A stretch of 64,000 nucleotides of DNA, from positions 1 through 64,000 of the forward strand of contig CANPZE010000008.1 of NCBI GenBank assembly GCA_947589315.1, read 5' to 3'. Position numbers and translations under genes: made by a program. Positions within the stretch are counted from its first letter, which is position 1. Each line of letters starts with the position of its first letter. This document shows positions 18,513-27,537 of this stretch, in pieces. Source of the stretch: an uncultured Lachnospiraceae bacterium. GTDB taxonomy: Bacteria > Bacillota > Clostridia > Lachnospirales > Lachnospiraceae. The notes beneath the pieces are model-generated. The model saw nothing but the letters and a program-made list of their open reading frames with translations. It was not told where the DNA came from and did no database searches.

Positions 18513-18552
18513 CTCTATTACCTTCCTTTCCAAACCTCACTGTTTCCTCTCC

Positions 18553-19014
18553 CTAATGCTGCGCCTGTCTGGCAAAACCGGTCTCTAAGGCAGCAGCCAT
18601 ATTGGAACTGATTTTCTGCGCTATGCCGCTGATTACCTGGAGTTCTTCCTCTGTAATCCCTGAAAATACAATTTCCATGATCTCCTTTTTGCGCTGCCGG
18701 GCAGCTTCAATCACCGGATATGCCTCCGGGAGGATCTGCAAATGTACGCACCGCCTGTCGTGACGATCTGGATTTCTGGCCAAATACCCCTTTTCCAGCA
18801 GGGCATCAATTGATTTGGATACGCTGGACTTTGTAAAATGATGGATCTCCTCAATGTCCTTTGCCGTATCGTTCTGCTCATGCTCTGCCAGAAACATCAG
18901 CACCCTGAGTTCCAGAAAAGTAATCTGATATCTATCCGTAATCAGCCCATAGGCGGCCTTCTGAAATTTCCTATAATGCTGTCCATACAAAAGCATTTCT
19001 GTTTTCTCATCCAT
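18553..19014 (-). CDS. MarR-family transcriptional regulator
   Basis: 153 residues with a winged helix-turn-helix: AKDIEEIHHFTKSSVSKSID is the recognition region, followed by the wing DRHDRRCVHLQI. These dimeric regulators bind palindromic operators and usually control themselves and a neighbour. The 5' region contains TGAACAGTTCA and flanking inverted repeats (19040-19078), a good candidate for autoregulation. Citrate synthase follows after 40 bp, so it may be the regulated gene. The effector is unknown. Confidence 0.88.
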   Translation of the reverse strand: MDEKTEMLLYGQHYRKFQKAAYGLITDRYQITFLELRVLMFLAEHEQNDTAKDIEEIHHFTKSSVSKSIDALLEKGYLARNPDRHDRRCVHLQILPEAYPVIEAARQRKKEIMEIVFSGITEEELQVISGIAQKISSNMAAALETGFARQAQH

Positions 19015-19039
19015 GAGATTTCTCTGTCCCCCTGTAAAT

Positions 19040-19078
19040 AGTATACTTTTGAACAGTTCATTTTAGAACTATTATACT
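19040..19078. promoter_or_regulatory. Candidate MarR operator/promoter
   Basis: AGTATA (19040-19045) and TATACT (19073-19078) are mirror arms. Between them lie the perfect palindrome TGAACAGTTCA (19050-19060) and an overlapping AGTTC/GAACT pair. On the minus strand TATACT and TATAAT both resemble -10 boxes. This sits directly upstream of the marR gene. Confidence 0.5.
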
Positions 19079-19085
19079 CCCAATA

Positions 19086-20678
19086 TTACTTTCTGTCAAC
19101 ATTCGGGGGAGCGCTGGCAGGTTCGATGTTGATATTCCTTCCCTTGATCCGGGCATGCTGCATGGCTTCAATGACATCTGCCGCATATTCCCGGGGGACT
19201 TCCACAAACGTAAATTTATCATACATATCAATGGCTCCCACCAGGTCTCCCTCCATTCCGGATTCCCCGGCCACAGCCCCAAGGATATCGCCAATACGCA
19301 CCTTCTGCTTCTTGCCGATATTAATGAAGAGACGCACCATCCCCGGTTCTGCCCCGGTATCTCCAAAATCATCTTCCTGCTTCCGTATCCCGGTGTCCTC
19401 TCCCATGGCCATCTGCAGCAGCGCTGCCGCAACCTCTGCCGCTGTGTAATCCTGTTCCTCCAGATACCCGTCCAGAATGGCTACCAGCCCTGTCAGGTCG
19501 CTGGACTGGATCTGGTCAGTTACATTTTCCAAAATCTTTTCTATCCGGATCTGGGTCACATTGTTGGCAGAAGGAATCGGCTGGCGGCGGATCTTCGTCT
19601 TACAATAGCGCTGGATGTCTTTTAACTTGTATATCTCCCGCCCTGTCACCAGAGTAAATGCCCGCCCCGTACGGCCTGCCCGCCCTGTACGGCCAATGCG
19701 GTGAACATAATATTCATCATCCTGGGGAACGTCATAATTGAATACTGCTTCCACATCGTCAATATCAAGCCCCCGGGCTGCCACATCCGTAGCCACCAGG
19801 ATATCTGTCCTCCCATTGCGGAAACCATTCATGACACGGTCCCGCTGGGACTGTTTCATATCCCCATGCAGCCCTTCTGCAAAATACCCCCGTCCTTTCA
19901 GATCCTGCACCAGCTCGTCCACCTTGCGCTTGGTATTGCAAAACACCAGAGATAAAGCAGGATCGTACATGTCCAGAAGCCGGGAGAGTACCTCTCCCTT
20001 TTTCCGGGGGTTTACCTCATAGTAATATTGTTCGATCTTGGGAACGGTCAGCTCCTTTTTCACCACCTTGATAATCTCCGGCTGATGAAGATATTCTCTG
20101 GCGATCTCCATGATCGGCTTTGGCATCGTAGCAGAGAAGAGCAGTGTCTGACGTTCCTGGGGCAGATGGGACAATACCGTTTCAATATCTTCACGGAAGC
20201 CCATATTCAGCATTTCATCTGCCTCATCCAGTACCATTGTGGCTACCATTTCCATTTTCAGCGTATGGCGGCGGATATGGTCAATGATGCGCCCCGGCGT
20301 CCCGATCACAACCTGTACGCCGCCCTTCAGGGAACGGATCTGTTTACTGATATCCTGGCCGCCGTATATGGGAAGCACTTTAATTCCATGCATAAATTTG
20401 GCAAATCGGCGGATCTCCCCTGCCACCTGGACCGCCAATTCCCGGGTAGGGCACAGCACAACAGCCTGCAGTTTTTTATTATGGGGATCCACCCGCTGCA
20501 ACAAAGGAAGCCCAAAAGCTGCTGTCTTCCCGGTACCGGTCTGCGCCTGGCCGATCAAATCCTGTCCTTCCAGAGCCAGAGGGATCGCCTGCGCCTGTAT
20601 GGGACTGGCCTGCTCAAAGCCCATTTCTGTAACCGCCCGAAGCAAACGGGGATCTAAACATAGTTCTTCAAAATTCAT
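19086..20678 (-). CDS. DEAD-box RNA helicase with DbpA-type RNA-binding domain
   Basis: A 530-residue ATP-dependent RNA helicase. In order: Q motif (ASPIQAQAIP), motif I (AQTGTGKT), Ia (PTRELAVQV), II (DEADEML), III (SATMP), V (ATDVAARGLDID) and VI (HRIGRTGRAGRTGRA). The C-terminal 75 residues (IGKKQKVRIGDILGAVAGE onward) match the DbpA RNA-binding domain. This architecture is shared by CsdA/DeaD and CshA-type helicases, which act in ribosome assembly and RNA turnover and are often cold-induced. The ATG at 20678 has GGAAAGGA upstream. The leader is about 145 nt long and holds two hairpins. Confidence 0.93.
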   Translation of the reverse strand: MNFEELCLDPRLLRAVTEMGFEQASPIQAQAIPLALEGQDLIGQAQTGTGKTAAFGLPLLQRVDPHNKKLQAVVLCPTRELAVQVAGEIRRFAKFMHGIKVLPIYGGQDISKQIRSLKGGVQVVIGTPGRIIDHIRRHTLKMEMVATMVLDEADEMLNMGFREDIETVLSHLPQERQTLLFSATMPKPIMEIAREYLHQPEIIKVVKKELTVPKIEQYYYEVNPRKKGEVLSRLLDMYDPALSLVFCNTKRKVDELVQDLKGRGYFAEGLHGDMKQSQRDRVMNGFRNGRTDILVATDVAARGLDIDDVEAVFNYDVPQDDEYYVHRIGRTGRAGRTGRAFTLVTGREIYKLKDIQRYCKTKIRRQPIPSANNVTQIRIEKILENVTDQIQSSDLTGLVAILDGYLEEQDYTAAEVAAALLQMAMGEDTGIRKQEDDFGDTGAEPGMVRLFINIGKKQKVRIGDILGAVAGESGMEGDLVGAIDMYDKFTFVEVPREYAADVIEAMQHARIKGRNINIEPASAPPNVDRK

Positions 20679-20719
20679 ATTCTTTCCTTTCCAAATCTCC
20701 CTTTTTTCTTACGCAACAA

Positions 20720-20757
20720 AAGAACCGTTCCCTAAAATGTATTAAGAAACGGTTCTT
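20720..20757 (-). promoter_or_regulatory. Hairpin in the helicase 5' leader
   Basis: A perfect 10-bp inverted repeat, AAGAACCGTT (20720-20729) and AACGGTTCTT (20748-20757), with an 18-nt loop, lies about 40 nt before the helicase start. On the minus strand it is followed by TTGTTG, so it is not a classic terminator. Leader structures are common in cold-regulated helicase mRNAs. Confidence 0.5.
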
Positions 20758-20788
20758 CACTGACATTTTATTCTCAGAGGGGGGAATT

Positions 20789-20823
20789 GTAACGCACGAT
20801 ATATAATCGTGAGGTTGCATTAC
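20789..20823 (-). promoter_or_regulatory. Bulged stem-loop in the helicase 5' leader
   Basis: An outer 6-bp stem and an inner 6-bp stem (CACGAT with ATCGTG) are joined on one strand, with a 6-nt bulge on the other and a TATAT loop. It lies at the very 5' end of the predicted helicase transcript. Confidence 0.45.
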
Positions 20824-20829
20824 AAGTAT

Positions 20830-20857
20830 AGTGTAACACTTCCTGCCCAAATTGCAA
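20830..20857 (-). promoter_or_regulatory. Possible promoter of the helicase gene
   Basis: On the minus strand TTGCAA (20852-20857), 16 bp and TACACT (20830-20835). A TATACT at 20825-20830 is an alternative -10. It would give a leader of about 145 nt. Confidence 0.4.
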
Positions 20858-20887
20858 GTATTATTTTACATTTTTTCCATTATTTTT

Positions 20888-23800
20888 TTAATTTACCTTT
20901 AAAGTAATGGTCTTCTTCTTGCCTGTGGAGGCAGTAACCTTGATCTTCGTCTTCCCCTTCTTCACACCGGTAACAATACCATAGGAATCTACAGTGGCCA
21001 CCGACGGCTTGCTGGAGTTCCAGCTAAGGCCTGCCGTGGACTTGGAAGGCTTCAATGCCGCAGTCAGGCAGATCCGCTTTCCTGCCTTCACCGTCTTCTT
21101 CCCCTTGATCTTAATTTTTTTGGCCTTGATCTCCTTTTTCACCACGAAAACTTTGATCTTTGCGCTGGCAGTCACTTTATCCCCGTTATAAGCTTTCAGG
21201 GTGACTACAAATTTCCCTGTCTTCTTACCGGTAGTAAGCGCTCCTGTCTGAGAGACGCTTCCCACCTTATTCTTCTTGGCAGAGAACTTAAAGGTATCGG
21301 TACAATCTTTATTGGAATAATATTTCCCCAAAGTCATGCTGCCGCCCTTTTTCAGATATACTTTAGAAGTGCTTCCTGAGGTTGCCTTGATCTTCAGCTG
21401 TTTCGCCGGAGATTTTACCGTCACGGTACAGGTCGCCCTCTTACCGTTTCCTGTGGTCGCCCCAATCGTAACAGTTCCTACCGACAATGCCTTGACCACA
21501 CCTGCGTTGACAGTAGCTACCTTTTCATTGCTGGAACTCCAGGTAACCGTCTTGTCTGCATCTGCCGGCAAGATTTCTGCGGTAAGGGTCGCTTCACTGT
21601 TCACATTCATTTCCAATGTACTCTTGGAAAGGGTAATGGAGGAAACCGGCGTTGTATAGCCGTCTTTTACGGTAATATTGCATATTGCGCTGACGCCGGA
21701 TATCCTAGATTTAACTGTGATCCGGGCCGTTCCTTCCTTCAGGGCTGTCACCAGTCCCGTAGAAGCATCTACCGATGCAATTTCCTCTGCGCTGCTGGAA
21801 AAGGCATACGTATCCGGATAAGCTGCCGACATCCCTTCATATTGGCTGTCATAGATCACTTCTGCCTTCAGCTGATAAGTCGCTCCCGTTGCCAGGTTCA
21901 CGCTGGAGCTGTCCAGCTTAATCTGCTTAGCCGGTACGCGCACATGGATATTGCAGGTATCCCATACATTATCCACGCCAACCCGGAGTACAGTATCACC
22001 GGCGCTAAGAGGTGCGATGCTTACCGTAGAGGTACCGTCTTTGGTGGTCTGGCTTTTGATCTCTATTACACCGGGATCATCTACCGACCACATCACTTCG
22101 TCAGTAGTATCTTCCGGCGTATAGCTTGCCGTCAAAGTCCTTGTTTTGTTGTCGGCGCAGCTTAAGTACATTTCTTTTTTATTTCCCTCCCGGATGATAT
22201 CGTTGGATTCCATAACGATCTCTTCCACAGGGAGACGCTGGACTGTAACATTGTAAACATGAGAGATACTGATTGTCAGATTGCCTGCATTCAGTCCTTC
22301 ATTAAACAGATCCACCTTTCCTGTCACCTTCAGAGAGGTCTTTCCAAGCTTCTTGCCGTACAGGTTGATCTGGTTCTTGGCAGAAGAATCCATACTTGCT
22401 TTTACAAATTCATTGATATCATGCTGCAATAGATCGTTCTGCTCATTCTCGCTCTCCTTATCACTTTCTGTCACCGTCAGGGTGGTAGTCGTGAAATTCT
22501 TAAAGCAATTTAATGTCAGATCCATATCCTTGCCCCAATGGATCGAAACATCCTCTTCGTTTTCTGTAGGAATCAGAGTCAGCCTGCTGCTCTCATTGGC
22601 TGCAGCGTCTCCGAAAATAGTCTTGGCCCACTCTGCCGAGAAGGGCAGGGTCACTGTAGATAATCTGTAGCAGTCCTTGAACGCCTTTTCCTCTATCTTA
22701 GCCACTGCATCCGACATATTATTTACGGAAGACAGATTATAACATCCCTCGCATACGCTCTCTGGAATCAAATGTACCTTCTCGGGGAAGGTGATATCCC
22801 GCAGATTCGTCTTGGTAAAGGCATATTTCCCAATCTCGCCCAGCTCTACCGCATAGGTAAAATCAACTACCTTCAGGCCGGCATACTGATGGGAAAGATT
22901 CAGTGTCTTCTGGTTCAGCGCCACATAGGATTCGGGGACGCTCTGCGCCGCCTCGGCAAAAGCATAGGCGCCAATCGACTGGAGAGTGGAAGGGAACACG
23001 ACCTTCTCCATGCTCTTGCACTGATAGAAGGCGTATTCGTCAATCGCCTCAAGGCTCTCAGGAAGTTCTCCCCTGTCGTTCAGGCATAAGGCGTAACATT
23101 TCTCAAACGCCCTCTTGCCAATCCGGGTAACGCCATCTGGCAATGTAAGGTTTTTCAGTCCTACAAAATCGATGGGCGTATAATCTTCCTCATGTAAATC
23201 CGGCGAAGAACTCATCGCCTTGCCGGAGCTGTCCCTGAGATAATCCTTTTCCGTTTCCTTGGTAGGATAAATACCACAGCCGCTGCACATGCTGTCAGGA
23301 ATCTCTTTCACGCCTTTTCCTATATTCAACGTAGATAAGGTAACGGAATCTTTGAAAAGCCCCTCTCCCAAATAAGTAACAGAATCGGGAATATTTACGG
23401 TCTTCAGCCCGCCGTTGGAAAGGATCAGCGAGGTAATGGCATAGGCGGCCGTGTCCCCAGCCACTAATATCTCCCCTGCGAGGCCCAGGTTAGTAGTCTC
23501 TTCTTCACTCTCCTGGTTGCTTTTCTGCGCATAAACGGAACAATTGGTAAAAGCATAGGATCCCAGTGTAGTAACACTATCCGGGAAATTCACACTGCCC
23601 TGCTCCATTTTGCCAGGATATCCTACCGTATCCAGGCTGAGACACCAGCCAAAGCAATAATCCCCAATACTTACCAATCCCTTGGGAAGCTGAATCTTTT
23701 TCAACTGAATATCGGAATATAAAACGGTGTTGGTATATTTCTTATTATATCCAAAAAGCATTTCCGGAAATTCTGTCACCTGGCTGCCCTCGGCAAAGGT

Positions 23801-25264
23801 AACCTCCTCCAGAAGATAAATCCCGCGGAACGCCTCTTTGCCCAGTGTGGTCACACAGGCAGGAATCGTAAGCTCCTTCAGACAGGTATAGGAGAATGCC
23901 TGCTCTCCGATCGTGGTAAGCTTTGTCAATCCCTTTAGGAAGGTATCGTCATAAAGCATTGCCGCATTAAAGGCAAATTCTCCAATGACAGTCAGCTGGC
24001 TTTCCGCTGCGCTGCAGCCATTGAAGCTAACCTGCAGGGGGGTAGGAAGTCCCACATTGTTCCCTGGGTTGAAGTTCGCTCCCTCTCCGGCTACAAGAGT
24101 AGTACATCCTGCTCCCTGAAATACCTGCGCCGGAAGTTCAGTAAGATTCTTGGACAGAACCAGCTTGCCCAGAGACTGCGTATACTGAAAGCTTTTTGGC
24201 TCCAGGGCAGTCACTGAATTAGGAAGCGTGACCTGTGTGAGGTTGGAATGGCAAAACGCCTCCTCGCGGATTGTTTTTAATGTCTCCGGCAGGGTGATCC
24301 CCTCGGACAAGTCTGCATAATAGAAGGTTGTTTTCTTGATCTCGGTAAGACTGGTATTGCTCAGGTCCAGTTTCTTGACCTTGCTCTGCATGAAGGCACT
24401 TTCGCCAATATTCGTTACTGTGCCTGGCAGTTGGTCTCCCAGGCTTCCTGAACTACCGGCGAATTGTATCTCTCCCGTTCCCTCAAAGGCAGAATCTGCG
24501 ATTGTCTGCAGGGCGGAATCTTTAAAATAAACCTCTACCATGTTGCGGCAATTGCTGAACAGCTTTACCGGAACTGTATGAGTAAGGCTGGCGTCTGTGA
24601 TCACAGGCACGATTCCCTTGGTCAGAGCAGAACAGCCCTGGAATGCGCCGCTGCCCAGATAAGCCACTGGAGACTTGATGTCTTCTATCACATTGTCTGT
24701 AAGCTTTTCACAGTTGGCAAAAGCATCCTCGCCAATATAATTCACATTGCTGATATTAATCTTAGCCAGGCTCCTGCAGTCTTTAAATGCCCTGCTATTG
24801 ATCGTAGTCAGCGAATCCGGTAAGACAACCTCTGTCATATTGCATAGATTAAATTCATCTGCCGCAATAGCTCCTACCTGAGTCTGGCTTAAATCAATCT
24901 TACTTGCATTTCTGGCCCATCCTAATCCTGTCAGGTTCTGTACGCTGGCAGGAAGGGTAAGCTCCGTGGTAACCTTCTGGGCCAGATCCTTTACGGTGAT
25001 CTTGCTCTCCTGCAATGAAGAATCTGCCTTCATTACCTGTTGCTTCAGATAAGACAGCAGGTTCCCATCCGGTACAACCGTACTGTCCAGAAGGATTTTA
25101 TCCGAAATCTCGCCAGTAGCCGCCTGAGCCCTTTTCGCAAGCTCCAGATGAATCCACTGCTGGAAAAATCCTCCGTCTGAGGCTGTGATGCTTAAAAGCA
25201 TAGACAGCACCAGAATCCAGCTAATGCACTTTCTAAAATGCATTTTCTTTCTCTGTTCTTTCAT
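20888..25264 (-). CDS. BspA-type leucine-rich-repeat surface protein with Ig-like domains
   Basis: 1458 residues. N-terminal signal peptide with a hydrophobic core (ISWILVLSMLLSITAS). Residues from about 100 to 900 hold many BspA-type LRR_5 units of the pattern 'IG..AF..C..L..I.LP..V'. The C-terminal third carries bacterial Ig-like (Big_2) units such as SSSNEKVATVNAGVVKALSV and ends in a Lys-rich Ig-like unit. There is no LPxTG sorting motif, so attachment is by another route or the protein is released. BspA proteins bind host matrix or glycans in other genera. The ATG at 25264 follows AAGGAGGG; the frame continues 20 codons upstream without a good site. A clear promoter lies at 25340-25368. 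Confidence 0.88.
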   Translation of the reverse strand: MKEQRKKMHFRKCISWILVLSMLLSITASDGGFFQQWIHLELAKRAQAATGEISDKILLDSTVVPDGNLLSYLKQQVMKADSSLQESKITVKDLAQKVTTELTLPASVQNLTGLGWARNASKIDLSQTQVGAIAADEFNLCNMTEVVLPDSLTTINSRAFKDCRSLAKINISNVNYIGEDAFANCEKLTDNVIEDIKSPVAYLGSGAFQGCSALTKGIVPVITDASLTHTVPVKLFSNCRNMVEVYFKDSALQTIADSAFEGTGEIQFAGSSGSLGDQLPGTVTNIGESAFMQSKVKKLDLSNTSLTEIKKTTFYYADLSEGITLPETLKTIREEAFCHSNLTQVTLPNSVTALEPKSFQYTQSLGKLVLSKNLTELPAQVFQGAGCTTLVAGEGANFNPGNNVGLPTPLQVSFNGCSAAESQLTVIGEFAFNAAMLYDDTFLKGLTKLTTIGEQAFSYTCLKELTIPACVTTLGKEAFRGIYLLEEVTFAEGSQVTEFPEMLFGYNKKYTNTVLYSDIQLKKIQLPKGLVSIGDYCFGWCLSLDTVGYPGKMEQGSVNFPDSVTTLGSYAFTNCSVYAQKSNQESEEETTNLGLAGEILVAGDTAAYAITSLILSNGGLKTVNIPDSVTYLGEGLFKDSVTLSTLNIGKGVKEIPDSMCSGCGIYPTKETEKDYLRDSSGKAMSSSPDLHEEDYTPIDFVGLKNLTLPDGVTRIGKRAFEKCYALCLNDRGELPESLEAIDEYAFYQCKSMEKVVFPSTLQSIGAYAFAEAAQSVPESYVALNQKTLNLSHQYAGLKVVDFTYAVELGEIGKYAFTKTNLRDITFPEKVHLIPESVCEGCYNLSSVNNMSDAVAKIEEKAFKDCYRLSTVTLPFSAEWAKTIFGDAAANESSRLTLIPTENEEDVSIHWGKDMDLTLNCFKNFTTTTLTVTESDKESENEQNDLLQHDINEFVKASMDSSAKNQINLYGKKLGKTSLKVTGKVDLFNEGLNAGNLTISISHVYNVTVQRLPVEEIVMESNDIIREGNKKEMYLSCADNKTRTLTASYTPEDTTDEVMWSVDDPGVIEIKSQTTKDGTSTVSIAPLSAGDTVLRVGVDNVWDTCNIHVRVPAKQIKLDSSSVNLATGATYQLKAEVIYDSQYEGMSAAYPDTYAFSSSAEEIASVDASTGLVTALKEGTARITVKSRISGVSAICNITVKDGYTTPVSSITLSKSTLEMNVNSEATLTAEILPADADKTVTWSSSNEKVATVNAGVVKALSVGTVTIGATTGNGKRATCTVTVKSPAKQLKIKATSGSTSKVYLKKGGSMTLGKYYSNKDCTDTFKFSAKKNKVGSVSQTGALTTGKKTGKFVVTLKAYNGDKVTASAKIKVFVVKKEIKAKKIKIKGKKTVKAGKRICLTAALKPSKSTAGLSWNSSKPSVATVDSYGIVTGVKKGKTKIKVTASTGKKKTITLKVN

Positions 25265-25339
25265 TGTTCCCTCCTTCTCTTTTACAGGTCTCTGCAGCTC
25301 AGCTGCAGAAATCTGGGATGACATCTTATGTTATATTAT

Positions 25340-25368
25340 ATAGTATCAATTTTATGTCCTAACGTCAA
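25340..25368 (-). promoter_or_regulatory. Promoter of the leucine-rich surface protein gene
   Basis: Minus strand TTGACG (25363-25368), 17 bp, TACTAT (25340-25345). It is divergent from the cysE promoter. Confidence 0.6.
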
Positions 25369-25400
25369 ATACAAATGGCAAATAAGAGAGGGAACAGCTC

Positions 25401-25429
25401 TTGAGAAATCTGGGAAAATCTGTTAAGAT
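25401..25429 (+). promoter_or_regulatory. Promoter of the serine acetyltransferase gene
   Basis: TTGAGA (25401-25406), 17 bp, TAAGAT (25424-25429), about 50 bp upstream of the start codon. It lies back to back with the surface-protein promoter. Confidence 0.55.
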
Positions 25430-25476
25430 AGGGAGAAATCAGCATAATGCCAGACAGCAGAGAGGAGAGTTTGCAT

Positions 25477-26388
25477 ATGCTTTCAGAACAGGACCTACAG
25501 ACAATCGTATCGGACATTACGGATAATTATAAGAATGAGGAGCTTTTTCAGCGGAATTCCGGGTACCCGATGCCCAATCGGGACCAGATCATCCATATCA
25601 TCATGGGGCTTCGGCAGATTATGTTTCCCGGTTATTTTGATGAAGAACAGCTGGAACATACCGTTCCGGAATATTTTCTGGGACACAATTTAATGCGGAT
25701 CCACGACACACTTCGCTCTCAGGTATACTTCGCCCTGCTGCGCCATTCCTCCAAGGAAGAGAAAGCCCGGACGCTGCAGCGGGCAGATGATATCTGCACC
25801 CAATTTTTCCAATCTCTGTGCGATATCCAGAATCTTCTCTTAAAGGACGTAGACGCTGCCTTTAACGGAGATCCTGCCGCCAAGACAAAGGAAGAGATCA
25901 TTTTCTGCTATCCCGGGTTATTTGCGATCTTTGTGTACCGCATCGCCCACCGTTTTTACCAGCTGAAGGTTCCCTTCCTGCCCCGCATCATGTCAGAATA
26001 TGCCCATGACCATACGGGAATCGACATTAATCCCGGCGCAACCATCGGAGAATATTTTTTTATTGACCATGGAACCGGCGTAGTCATTGGAGAGACTACT
26101 ATCATAGGAAATAATGTGAAGATCTACCAGGGTGTTACCCTGGGCGCCCTGTCTACCCGGAGCGGGCAGCTGCTGCGTGATGTAAAGCGCCATCCTACCA
26201 TTGAAGATGATGTGACCATCTATTCCAGCGCTTCTATCCTGGGCGGTGAGACAGTGATCGGAAAAGGGTCTGTTATTGGAGGCAACGCTTTTATTACGGA
26301 ATCTGTCCCTGCAGGAACCCGGGTGATCGCAAAGAATCCGGATCTGACCTTTACAGAAAGGGGAGAAGGCAACGATCTTTTTGATTAA
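25477..26388 (+). CDS. epsC: Serine O-acetyltransferase (CysE/EpsC family)
   Basis: 303 residues. Transfers acetyl from acetyl-CoA to L-serine, the first step of cysteine synthesis, in the cytosol. The C-terminal half has the left-handed beta-helix hexapeptide repeats (IDHGTGVVIGETTIIGNNVKI, then VTLGALS) with the catalytic Asp-His pair in IDHGTG. The longer N-terminal helical domain is typical of the EpsC-type form in Clostridia. I chose ATG 25477 because AGAGGAGAG lies 7 bp upstream; an ATG at 25447 has a weaker site. cysK is not nearby. The gene converges on the phosphodiesterase gene at 26413. Confidence 0.9.
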   Translation: MLSEQDLQTIVSDITDNYKNEELFQRNSGYPMPNRDQIIHIIMGLRQIMFPGYFDEEQLEHTVPEYFLGHNLMRIHDTLRSQVYFALLRHSSKEEKARTLQRADDICTQFFQSLCDIQNLLLKDVDAAFNGDPAAKTKEEIIFCYPGLFAIFVYRIAHRFYQLKVPFLPRIMSEYAHDHTGIDINPGATIGEYFFIDHGTGVVIGETTIIGNNVKIYQGVTLGALSTRSGQLLRDVKRHPTIEDDVTIYSSASILGGETVIGKGSVIGGNAFITESVPAGTRVIAKNPDLTFTERGEGNDLFD

Positions 26389-26412
26389 GAAAACGGGAAA
26401 GAGGCCGGCGTT

Positions 26413-26934
26413 TCACAGAGTTACCAGATTGTATTCTGCTTTGCCGCCTCTGCCAATATTCATAACAAGATATGTGGGACGGAAGCCGCTTTGCCGGGGC
26501 TGGGATATGCTTCCGGGATTGAGGACCGCAACGTCCCCATAAGGCTCGATCAGAGGGACATGGGTATGGCCGAACATGACAATATCGGCCCCTAATGTCC
26601 TGGCCATATCTTTGATTTGGCCTGTCCCGGATTTCACCCCTTGGGTATGTCCGTGCAGCAGCAAAATCTTATGTGGGCCAATCTGGATGAACCGGTGGAG
26701 AGGAGCATGATAACCGGCAGAATCGCAATTCCCCCGGACTAACTCCACCGGGCATCCGCACAATCTTTCCAGATCTTCCTTAGATCCCCCAAAATCTCCC
26801 AGATGGATGACCAGCTGAGCCATTCCTCCCATATTGCCGACTGCTTTCTGCAGGTTGCTGTTCCTTCCATGGGAATCACTGAGAATCAATACTTTTTCTA
26901 CATCTGTATACTGTACATACTCTATCTGGTCCAT
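26413..26934 (-). CDS. YfcE/MJ0936-type metallophosphodiesterase
   Basis: 173 residues. Calcineurin-like metal-binding motifs are LSDSHGR, HLGDFGG, VRGNCD and FGHTHVP, with LLHGHTQG. Family members hydrolyse phosphodiester model substrates in the presence of divalent metal; the physiological substrate is unknown. The ATG follows the rdgB stop with no gap and lies in the amidase-rdgB-yfcE transcription unit, so translation is probably coupled. Confidence 0.9.
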   Translation of the reverse strand: MDQIEYVQYTDVEKVLILSDSHGRNSNLQKAVGNMGGMAQLVIHLGDFGGSKEDLERLCGCPVELVRGNCDSAGYHAPLHRFIQIGPHKILLLHGHTQGVKSGTGQIKDMARTLGADIVMFGHTHVPLIEPYGDVAVLNPGSISQPRQSGFRPTYLVMNIGRGGKAEYNLVTL

Positions 26935-27537
26935 CTAAAGCACCTTCTCTTCTTTCAGCTTCTGATACATCGCCTTTAATGCCAGCCCGCGGTGGCTCAC
27001 CTTATTCTTCTCCTCTGGCAGAAGCTCCGCCGTTGTGCAGCCCAGTTCCGGCACATAAAAGATAGGATCATAGCCAAAACCATTTTCTCCCTTCTCCTCA
27101 TACCCGATCTGCCCCTCGATCACTCCCCGGGTAGTAATTGTCCTTCCATCCGGAAAAGCGCAGGCAATGGCGCAGACAAACCGGGCGCTCCGGTCTTCTC
27201 CCTTCACATCCTTCAGCTGTTGTATTATATGGGCATTCTTAATCTCATAGGGCGTATCCTCCCCAAGATATCTGGCGGAATAAATTCCCGGAGCCTTGTC
27301 CAGGGCATCTACCTCCAGGCCGGAATCATCGGCCAACACCATCTGCCCTGTAAGCTCTGATATCTTCCTCGCTTTAATAACCGCATTCTCTTCAAAACTC
27401 TTTCCATCCTCTATGATCTCCACGTCCAGAAGGCCTTCGTCCTTCAGAGAAGAGAAGCAGATCGCCTCGCCCTGCAGGATCTGGCGGATCTCCGCCATCT
27501 TTCCTTCATTGCCCGTTGCTACAATTATCTTATTCAT
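26935..27537 (-). CDS. rdgB: Non-canonical purine NTP pyrophosphatase RdgB/HAM1
   Basis: 200 residues. Hydrolyses ITP, XTP and dITP to the monophosphate plus diphosphate and so keeps deaminated purines out of DNA and RNA. Motifs are IVATGNEGK at the N-terminus, LADDSGLEVDAL, ENGFGYDPIFYVPE and SHRGLALKAM. The ATG at 27537 overlaps the amidase stop by 8 bases and has AGGAAGAG just upstream; the frame extends 9 codons further but less plausibly. Linkage of rdgB to a yfcE-type gene is common in Firmicutes. Confidence 0.95.
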   Translation of the reverse strand: MNKIIVATGNEGKMAEIRQILQGEAICFSSLKDEGLLDVEIIEDGKSFEENAVIKARKISELTGQMVLADDSGLEVDALDKAPGIYSARYLGEDTPYEIKNAHIIQQLKDVKGEDRSARFVCAIACAFPDGRTITTRGVIEGQIGYEEKGENGFGYDPIFYVPELGCTTAELLPEEKNKVSHRGLALKAMYQKLKEEKVL

